Shown here: positions 1 through 5,416 of the stretch, piece after piece
How positions within the stretch are numbered: the stretch's first letter is position 1
Layout of the letters: each line of letters begins with the position of its first letter
NCBI GenBank assembly: GCA_029335935.2
Contig: JARJMV020000129.1
Location: forward strand, 1 to 12,029
Length of the DNA stretch: 12,029 bases
From: a bacterium
GTDB taxonomy: Bacteria; Armatimonadota; Fimbriimonadia; Fimbriimonadales; GBS-DC
Direction of reading: 5' to 3'
Program-made: the position numbers and the translations under genes
Notes under the pieces: model-generated
The model's database searches: none
Told to the model about the DNA's origin: nothing
Seen by the model: the letters and a program-made list of their open reading frames with translations, nothing else

Positions 1-230
1 CCTTGAGACACTCCCCAACCATGCCCTGCCTGCTTTGAGTACGCTGGTCTATCGCATTCTCGGACAGAGCCAATGCAAGTATGAAGCAGGCGTACGGGAG
101 TTCTGCGGAGGCGCGTTCGCCTTCAGAGCGCTCGCGGTCAGGTGTGGCGGATGTGGGTGTTGTGGCACTTGGTAGGGCTGGTGCAGGTGGGGGGCGATTG
201 GGTGGCTCCCGTGATTTTTCGAACACCCTC
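1..230. other. Non-coding or repeat-like leader region upstream of topA
   Basis: No gene can be supported here. Plus frame 2 is open from base 2 to a TAG at 173-175, plus frame 3 is open from 39 to a TGA at 240-242 (with an ATG at 81), and the minus strand is open in one frame from about 240 off the left edge. None of the three translations shows a recognisable family; they are rich in Gly, Arg, Ser, Pro and Cys, as expected when GC-rich DNA is translated in arbitrary frames. The segment contains a small GC hairpin at 107-124 and a G-rich tract around 187-206. It may be the edge of an upstream gene plus spacer, or a dispersed intergenic repeat; the sequence alone does not decide. Confidence 0.5.
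107..124. repeat. Small GC-rich hairpin
   Basis: Bases 107-113 (GGAGGCG) can pair with 118-124 (CGCCTTC) around a CGTT loop, giving seven pairs including one G-U. No T-run follows on either strand, so it is not a canonical intrinsic terminator. Its role is unknown; it may be part of a repeat unit. Confidence 0.35.
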
Positions 231-233
231 AAT

Positions 234-245
234 ATGTCTTGACAT
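234..245. repeat. Inverted repeat over the topA -35 box
   Basis: ATGTC and GACAT are perfect 5-bp inverted arms separated by TT, and the overlapping 241-248 segment GACATGTC is itself a perfect 8-bp palindrome. Both dyads cover the candidate -35 hexamer at 239-244, where a regulator could bind. The arms are short and the site occurs only once here, so operator function is a guess. Confidence 0.25.
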
Positions 246-268
246 GTCCGCTTTGGATTAGGTAAATT
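239..268 (+). promoter_or_regulatory. Candidate sigma70-type promoter for the topA operon
   Basis: A perfect TTGACA (-35) lies at 239-244. A 4/6 match to TATAAT, TAAATT, lies at 263-268 after an 18-bp spacer. Transcription would start near 275, leaving a leader of about 20 nt before the ATG at 295. This also argues against translation from the TTG at 271, which would lie at or before the first transcribed base. Confidence 0.55.
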
Positions 269-280
269 GCTTGCCCGTAC

Positions 281-289
281 AAGGGACGG
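281..289 (+). promoter_or_regulatory. Ribosome binding site of topA
   Basis: The purine-rich stretch AAGGGACGG ends 5 nt before the ATG at 295 (AAGGGA ends 8 nt before it). It resembles the anti-Shine-Dalgarno complement and selects the ATG over the in-frame TTG at 271. Confidence 0.55.
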
Positions 290-294
290 TTGCT

Positions 295-2508
295 ATGGCA
301 AAGAAGACCACTCGTTCCACGAAGAGTACCACGCGCAAGTCGGGCGCGTCCACGCGAGCCAAAGCGAAAGCGACGCCTGCCCCGTCGGGCAAGCCCGTGA
401 TTATCGTCGAATCGCCCGCCAAGACGCGCACGCTCGCCAAGATTCTCGGCAACGCCTACACGATTGAAGCCTCGATGGGGCATGTATGCGATTTGCCCAA
501 GTCGAAGCTCGGCGTGGATGTGAACCACGATTTCGCACCGACCTATACGCCCTTGCCCGAACGCAAGGAGACGCTCAATCGCTTGCAAACGGTCACGAAC
601 GGCGCGCCGATGGTCTACCTTGCCACCGACCCCGACCGCGAGGGCGAAGCGATTGCTTGGCACATCCAGCAAGCGCTACAGCTGCCGAACGCGCAACGCA
701 TCGAGTTCAACGAGATTACCGCCAACGCCGTAAAGCGCGCGCTGCAGAACCCGCGCGCTATCGATATGGACCGTGTGAACGCGCAGCAGGCGCGCCGTGT
801 GCTGGATCGGCTGGTCGGCTACGAGGTCAGCCCGTTGCTGTGGCGCAAGACGCGCGGCGGGCGCAAACCGCTCAGCGCAGGGCGCGTGCAGACCGTCGCC
901 GTGCGCCTAATCGTGGAACGCGAACGCGAAATCCGCGCCTTCACGCCCGAAGAGTACTGGAAAATCACCGCCACGCTGACCCCCAAAAAGGAACACTTCC
1001 CCTTCGAAGCCGAGTTGCGTCAGAAAGGCGACGCGAAACTTGAGCTCAAAACCGAAGCCGATGCCAACGCCGTGCTGCACGACCTGCAGGGCGCGCCCTA
1101 CATTGTGGAATCGGTGGAGAAGCGTCAGCGCAAGCGCACGCCGCCGCCGCCGTTCATCACCAGCACGCTCCAACAGGAGGCGTCGCGCAAGCTCGGCTAC
1201 TCCGCCAAGCGCACCATGCAAGTCGCCCAGCAGCTCTATGAAGGCGTGGACTTGGGCGACGAAGGCTCGGTCGGCTTGATTACCTATATGCGCACCGATT
1301 CCGTGCGCCTTTCGGACGAGGCGCTGCAGATGGCGCGCACTTTCATTCAGGCGCACTACCCCGCCGAGTATCTGCCTGCCAAGCCCCGCCAATACAAAAC
1401 GCGCGGCGGCGCACAGGACGCCCACGAAGCCATCCGCCCGACCGATGTGAACCGCACGCCCAACGATGTCAAGCCCTACCTCACGCCCGAACAGTACCGC
1501 CTGTACGAGCTTATCTGGAAACGCTTCGTGGCGAGCCAGATGGCAGAGGCGCAACTGGAGGTCACCAGCGTCAACATTCGCGCGAAGGAGTATCTGTTCC
1601 GCGCGTCGGGCACAGTGGTGCTGTTTGAGGGGTTCCTGAGCCTCTACAAGGAGGGTAAAGACACCGCCGAACGCGACGAGGAGGAGCTGCCGCCCTTGCC
1701 CCCGCTGCAACAAGGCGAACTGCTCGACCTGCTCGCGCTCACCCCCTCGCAACACTTCACGCAGCCGCCCCCACGCTACACCGAAGCGACGCTGGTCAAA
1801 ACGCTGGAGCAGAACGGCATCGGACGCCCCAGCACCTACGCCGCCATCCTATCCACCATCCAAGACCGCGGCTATGTCACGCTGGAGAACCGCGCCTTCA
1901 AACCCACGCCGCTGGGCGAGGTGGTGAACGATTACCTCGTGAAACACTTCCCCGACCTGTTCGATGTGCCGTTCACCGCGCGCATGGAAGAGGAGTTAGA
2001 CGCGGTGGAAGAGGGCAAAGCGGATTGGGTGCAGGTGGTGCGCGCGTTCTATCAGCCGTTCCAGCAGAAGGTGGCGGTCGCGATGCACAGCGACGAGCGC
2101 GTGCAGATGCCCGTCATCGAGACCGAACGGCTCTGCCCGACCTGCGGCGCGACGATGGTGCTGCGCAGCGGACGCTACGGCGAGTTTCTGGCATGCTCGC
2201 GCTACCCCGACTGCAAAGTCACGCTCCCTGCAGGCGCGACGGGCATCGCCTGCCCCATGTGTCAGTCGGGCGAGGTGGTGCAGCGCAAATCCAAAAAGGG
2301 GCGCGTGTATTACGCCTGCTCCAACCGCGAGTGCCAACTGCTCACTTGGGACAAACCGACAGGCGAACTCTGCCCCAACTGCCGCGCGCCGCTGGTCGAG
2401 AAAGTGAAAGCGCGCGCCGCCTCGCGCCAGATTGTGTGCAGCAACGCCGAGTGCGACTACAAACGCGAGGAGACCCGCGAACTATTGGATGAACCCGAAG
2501 CGGTTTAG
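295..2508 (+). CDS. topA: DNA topoisomerase I (type IA)
   Basis: Relaxes negative supercoils by cutting one strand and passing the other, using a 5'-phosphotyrosine link; cytoplasmic, acts on the nucleoid. The product is 737 aa from ATG 295. A Lys/Ser/Thr-rich basic tail (about residues 2-33) precedes the TOPRIM domain, which has IVESPAK (Glu39) and the metal-binding DPDRE motif (Asp112, Asp114, Glu116). LSAGRVQT, the catalytic block GLITYMRTDS (nucleophile Tyr331), DAHEAIRPTD and IGRPSTYA follow in the usual order. The C-terminus carries three four-Cys zinc ribbons (Cys614/617/634/640, 653/656/675/680, 693/696/715/720), as in E. coli-type enzymes. An in-frame TTG at 271 would add eight residues, but the promoter and RBS favour the ATG. 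First gene of a tight plus-strand run; the next gene starts 18 bp after the stop. Identity is secure. Confidence 0.98.
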   Translation: MAKKTTRSTKSTTRKSGASTRAKAKATPAPSGKPVIIVESPAKTRTLAKILGNAYTIEASMGHVCDLPKSKLGVDVNHDFAPTYTPLPERKETLNRLQTVTNGAPMVYLATDPDREGEAIAWHIQQALQLPNAQRIEFNEITANAVKRALQNPRAIDMDRVNAQQARRVLDRLVGYEVSPLLWRKTRGGRKPLSAGRVQTVAVRLIVEREREIRAFTPEEYWKITATLTPKKEHFPFEAELRQKGDAKLELKTEADANAVLHDLQGAPYIVESVEKRQRKRTPPPPFITSTLQQEASRKLGYSAKRTMQVAQQLYEGVDLGDEGSVGLITYMRTDSVRLSDEALQMARTFIQAHYPAEYLPAKPRQYKTRGGAQDAHEAIRPTDVNRTPNDVKPYLTPEQYRLYELIWKRFVASQMAEAQLEVTSVNIRAKEYLFRASGTVVLFEGFLSLYKEGKDTAERDEEELPPLPPLQQGELLDLLALTPSQHFTQPPPRYTEATLVKTLEQNGIGRPSTYAAILSTIQDRGYVTLENRAFKPTPLGEVVNDYLVKHFPDLFDVPFTARMEEELDAVEEGKADWVQVVRAFYQPFQQKVAVAMHSDERVQMPVIETERLCPTCGATMVLRSGRYGEFLACSRYPDCKVTLPAGATGIACPMCQSGEVVQRKSKKGRVYYACSNRECQLLTWDKPTGELCPNCRAPLVEKVKARAASRQIVCSNAECDYKREETRELLDEPEAV

Positions 2509-2513
2509 CCAGG

Positions 2514-2519
2514 TATACT
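2514..2519 (+). promoter_or_regulatory. Possible internal -10 element for the translin-family gene
   Basis: TATACT (5/6 match to TATAAT) ends 7 nt before the ATG at 2527, so transcription from it would begin at or next to the start codon. No convincing -35 hexamer lies 16-18 bp upstream, and no Shine-Dalgarno sequence precedes the ATG. The arrangement fits a leaderless internal promoter in the topA-translin gap, but one hexamer can also occur by chance. Confidence 0.35.
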
Positions 2520-2526
2520 CCTTCTT

Positions 2527-3165
2527 ATGAACCACTGGAGCGAAATCGCCGAGCAGCTGCGCCAGCAGATCGAACAGCGTCACCAAGCGCGTGAGGTGGG
2601 GCTACAAGCGTGCCGTAAAGCGACTCAACTCTGCGCTCGCGCCATCCGCAGCCTGCACCGCCACGAGTTCGAGACCTGCCGAGCACTGCTCACGGAAGCG
2701 CATCACGAAATCAGCCACGCCCGCGAGCAGCTGCGCCCCTATCCCAGCATCTACTACGCAGGGTTCCTACACGACGCTGAGAAAGAGTATGTGGAAGGCG
2801 AAACGCTGTACGCCATCGTGCTGGGCGACGCGCTGCCCGAACCCGACGAGCTCGGCGTGGAAGCTCCTGCCTACCTGAACGGCATCGCCGAAGCCGCCTC
2901 CGAGTGCCGACGCTATGTGCTGGACCTGCTGCGCGCGGGCGAACTCAACCATGCCGAGACCCTGCTGGGCGTGATGGACGAAATCTACGATGAGCTGGTG
3001 ACCTTCGACTATCCCGACGCCGTGACGGCAGGGCTGCGCCGCGCCTGCGACGCGCTCCGCGCCGTGCTGGAGCGCACCCGCGCCGACCTTACCCTCACCG
3101 CAACGCAGAAAGAGCTGGAAAACACGCTGGCAAGCGTCTACCAGGCGCTCCAACAGAATACTTAG
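2527..3165 (+). CDS. Translin-family protein (COG2178-like)
   Basis: A 212-aa, mostly alpha-helical, soluble protein without signal peptide or membrane segment. The clearest family mark is near the C-terminus: FDYPDAVTAGLRR at 160-172, then RAVLERTRADLT at 178-189. These match the DYPDAxTxGLRRxxDxxRxxxExTRxDL signature of translin/TRAX proteins. Residues 87-92 (EYVEGE) correspond to the conserved QEYVEA helix of TRAX. With Asp151 and Asp155 they could supply the acidic cluster that makes TRAX a metal-dependent RNase; this residue matching is by eye and tentative. Eukaryotic translin/TRAX form octamers that bind and trim small RNAs and tRNA leaders, while the bacterial members are barely characterised. 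It lies 18 bp after topA and 15 bp before a hydrolase gene, probably co-transcribed. The family assignment is good; activity and partner are unknown. Databases sometimes misname such proteins. Confidence 0.85.
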   Translation: MNHWSEIAEQLRQQIEQRHQAREVGLQACRKATQLCARAIRSLHRHEFETCRALLTEAHHEISHAREQLRPYPSIYYAGFLHDAEKEYVEGETLYAIVLGDALPEPDELGVEAPAYLNGIAEAASECRRYVLDLLRAGELNHAETLLGVMDEIYDELVTFDYPDAVTAGLRRACDALRAVLERTRADLTLTATQKELENTLASVYQALQQNT

Positions 3166-3180
3166 TTCACGAGCCAAGCC

Positions 3181-4332
3181 ATGAAATCTGACTACGCAGC
3201 ACCAGGCGTCTATCGCGCTGGGCGACGGCGCGTGACCGTGCGTCGCCCGAACAACACGACCTTCAACGCGCAACTTTACTATCCCGCGACGGCGACAGGC
3301 GACAACGCGCCCTACGACGGCAGCGGCGCGCCCTACCCCGCCGTCAGCTTCGGACACGGGTTCTTGCAACCCCCCGAACGCTACCGCTCGATTCTGGAAC
3401 ACCTCACCTCTTGGGGCTACTTTGTCATCGCCACCGAGTCGGCGTCGGAGTTGTTCCCCAACCACCGCGCCTATTCGGAAGATATGCGTTATTGCCTCAC
3501 CTATCTGGAGCAGCAGAACGCCGACCCTGCGTCGACGCTGTTCGGGCAGGTTGCGACCGATCGGTTCGGCGTGTTGGGGCATTCGATGGGCGGCGGCGCG
3601 AGCATTCTGGCAGCGGCGGCAGACACGCGCATCAAAGCCGTTGCGAACCTCGCCGCTGCGGAGACCAACCCGTCCGCCATCCAAGCCTCGCCGAATGTGA
3701 CCGCGCCCCACTGCCTGATTTCGGGCAGCGCAGACACAATCACGCCCCTCAATAATAATGGGCTACGCATGTATAACGCGGGTTTCGCGCCGAAACTACT
3801 GCCCGTGATCCAAGGCGGTTGGCACTGTGGATTCCAAGATACCTCCGTGTTCGGCTGCGACAGCGGCCCGCTGCCCCGTGCGACGCAGCTGCAGATCACC
3901 CGACGCCTGCTCACCGCCTTTTTTGAGCTCTACCTGCGCAACGACCTCGCCGCTTGGGAGTGGGTGTGGGGCGAGGGCGTTTTGAAAGACCCACTGCTCC
4001 AACTCACGGCGGAATCGGGCATTGTGGTGGAACCCGGCTACACGACAGGCTACACGACCACCCCGCGCGTTGTGGAGTATCGATTATTCGTGCGCAATCG
4101 CAGTCGGTACGCACAGCAGTATATGATTTTGGTAGACGGCAACGGTTGGCGCACGGAGGCGCGCCCTGCGACGACGCCTGTGATTGCGCCGAACGAGAGC
4201 GCACTGGTCTCAGTGGCGGTGTTTGTGCCCCGTGTGCGCCGCCCTGCGCAGGATGTGGCGCGCGTGCGTGCGCTCTCGCTGCGCGACGGGGGCACACTCG
4301 CAACAGCGTTTGTGCGCACCCTCTATCGATAA
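3181..4332 (+). CDS. Alpha/beta hydrolase of the cutinase/chlorophyllase-like group with a C-terminal beta domain
   Basis: A 383-aa serine hydrolase, probably an esterase. The N-terminal 260 residues form the catalytic domain: the oxyanion segment FGHGF (57-61), the nucleophile elbow GHSMGGG (133-139, Ser135), the acid loop SGSADTITPL (Asp185) and GGWHCGF (His215). GHSMGGG and the ADTITPL loop resemble bacterial cutinases and PET-hydrolase relatives, and also the chlorophyllase and dienelactone hydrolase families. After a repeated GYTTGYTT linker (286-293), about 85 residues alternate in beta-strand fashion (VVEYRLFVRN, QQYMILVDG, ALVSVAVFV) and look like an Ig-like or jelly-roll domain of unknown role. 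No signal peptide is present (start MKSDYAAPGVY), although polyesterases are usually exported. Cys216 and Cys226 lie close enough for a disulfide. The substrate cannot be inferred. The gene is 15 bp after the translin gene and 3 bp before the next, with no strong RBS. Confidence 0.85.
   Translation: MKSDYAAPGVYRAGRRRVTVRRPNNTTFNAQLYYPATATGDNAPYDGSGAPYPAVSFGHGFLQPPERYRSILEHLTSWGYFVIATESASELFPNHRAYSEDMRYCLTYLEQQNADPASTLFGQVATDRFGVLGHSMGGGASILAAAADTRIKAVANLAAAETNPSAIQASPNVTAPHCLISGSADTITPLNNNGLRMYNAGFAPKLLPVIQGGWHCGFQDTSVFGCDSGPLPRATQLQITRRLLTAFFELYLRNDLAAWEWVWGEGVLKDPLLQLTAESGIVVEPGYTTGYTTTPRVVEYRLFVRNRSRYAQQYMILVDGNGWRTEARPATTPVIAPNESALVSVAVFVPRVRRPAQDVARVRALSLRDGGTLATAFVRTLYR
4036..4059 (+). 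repeat. 12-bp tandem duplication in the hydrolase linker
   Basis: GGCTACACGACA (4036-4047) is followed directly by GGCTACACGACC (4048-4059), 11 of 12 bases identical. It keeps frame and encodes GYTT twice, at the junction between catalytic domain and C-terminal beta domain. This looks like replication slippage that lengthened a linker. Confidence 0.85.
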
Positions 4333-4335
4333 TCG

Positions 4336-5415
4336 ATGCGACGAAGCAGACGGTGGCTACTGGCACTGGTGTTGGTGGGCGCGGCGATTACCGTGCGGAT
4401 GCTGTATCAGCCGCAAGACCCACACGAGCGGATGCACGCGGAGGAGGCGCGCGCCCAGCAACGCATCGACGCGCTCGCGAGCCTGCCCCCCGAACAGCAA
4501 CTCGCCGAACTGCGTCGCTATCTCTCGCCGAACACGCCAATCGCTGTCCGCACGGCCGCGGTGGAGGGTATTGCGCGTCTCGACCTGCCTGAGGCGCGCG
4601 TCCTGCTGCGCGAGGCGCTACGCGATGTCGCCTCACCCGTGCGCCTGCGCGTCGCGGAGATGGCGACCCGTCAACCGCGCGAGGAGGCGTTCCAACTGCT
4701 GATGACATGCCTCGCCGACCACGACACCCAGCTCCGCCAGACGGCAATAACACACCTGCAGAGTATGCGCGACCCGCGCGCCGTCGCCGCGCTGATGGAC
4801 ATCCTGCGCGAAGACCCCAACGACCAGACCCAGCAGATGGCGATGGGTGCGCTACGAGCGATTACGAACCAGCCGTTCCACGCTCGCTACACCGACCCGC
4901 CCACAAAACGCGCCCAAGTGCGCCGCCAGTGGCTCCAGTGGTATCGCAACGCGCAACGCCAGTACCCCACCCTGCGTTCGCCGCCTATCCATCCGACGCG
5001 GACAATCGCAGCGCCGAACCTGACGCTGCGCACGCTCGACGGCGAGACCCTCGATCTCCGACGCCCGCCCAAGCCGCTGCTTATCAACTTCTGGGGTACT
5101 TGGTGCGGCGAGTGCCAGATGGAGCTGCCCGATTTCGCCAAGTTCCACGAGACCTACAGCGCGCGCGTGCTGATGGTCGGCGTCGCGTTCGATGAGCCAG
5201 AGGGTGAGCGCGGCTTGAGAAAGTTCTGCGCCGAGAAAGGCGTCCGCTACCCCCAAGCGCTGGGCACAGAGGCGATTGCCCGCGCCTTCGATATCGACGG
5301 CGTACCCCAAACGGTTCTGATTGATACTCAAGGCGCGATACGATTCTGGTGGCAAGGCGCACGCGATTTCGGCACGCTGGAACGCGCCCTCAAACTGCTG
5401 GAGCAGGCGCCGTAG
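4336..5415 (+). CDS. Membrane-anchored HEAT-repeat/TlpA-like thioredoxin fusion
   Basis: A 359-aa two-domain protein. An N-terminal Arg-rich start and hydrophobic stretch (about 7-24, LLALVLVGAAITV) form a signal anchor without a lipobox, placing the rest outside the inner membrane. Residues about 45-180 are helical HEAT-type repeats (IAVRTAAVEGIARLD, SPVRLRVAEMA, TQLRQTAITHLQSM, DPRAVAALMDIL), ending in the QWLQWYRN segment often seen after bacterial HEAT arrays. Residues about 225-359 are a TlpA/ResA-like thioredoxin fold: ApnltLrtLDGetldL, then NFWGTWCGEC (Cys257, Cys260) and cis-Pro324 in GVPQTVLID. The usual WCxPC proline is replaced by Glu259, which should change the redox potential. 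Likely a thiol-disulfide reductase or a redox-active scaffold acting on envelope proteins; the target is unknown. Last gene of the run; the ATG lies 3 bp after the hydrolase stop, suggesting translational coupling. Confidence 0.87.
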   Translation: MRRSRRWLLALVLVGAAITVRMLYQPQDPHERMHAEEARAQQRIDALASLPPEQQLAELRRYLSPNTPIAVRTAAVEGIARLDLPEARVLLREALRDVASPVRLRVAEMATRQPREEAFQLLMTCLADHDTQLRQTAITHLQSMRDPRAVAALMDILREDPNDQTQQMAMGALRAITNQPFHARYTDPPTKRAQVRRQWLQWYRNAQRQYPTLRSPPIHPTRTIAAPNLTLRTLDGETLDLRRPPKPLLINFWGTWCGECQMELPDFAKFHETYSARVLMVGVAFDEPEGERGLRKFCAEKGVRYPQALGTEAIARAFDIDGVPQTVLIDTQGAIRFWWQGARDFGTLERALKLLEQAP

Positions 5416-5416
5416 T

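Noticed and set aside
81..242. 53-codon plus-strand reading frame
   Set aside because: No RBS, low-complexity Ser/Arg/Gly product, and equally open competing frames. Noted only as part of the repeat-like region.
271..294. In-frame TTG start giving TopA eight more residues
   Set aside because: It lies at or before the predicted transcription start and has no RBS, while the ATG at 295 has a purine-rich RBS at proper spacing.
907..1755. 282-codon open frame on the minus strand
   Set aside because: It lies fully antisense inside topA, whose frame carries all conserved motifs. The antisense product is Arg/Ala/Gly-rich with no recognisable domain.
2767..3711. 314-codon open frame on the minus strand
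   Set aside because: It is antisense across the translin and hydrolase genes and shows no family motif; both sense genes have clear signatures.
4325..4340. GATAAT-like -10 hexamer at the hydrolase/HEAT-TlpA junction
   Set aside because: It ends only 2 nt before the ATG, too close for a transcript that includes the start codon; the match comes from the overlapping stop codon and ATCGAT repeats.
3954..4592. 212-codon plus-strand frame spanning the hydrolase/HEAT-TlpA junction
   Set aside because: It overlaps two well-supported genes in another frame and has a composition typical of out-of-frame GC-rich DNA.
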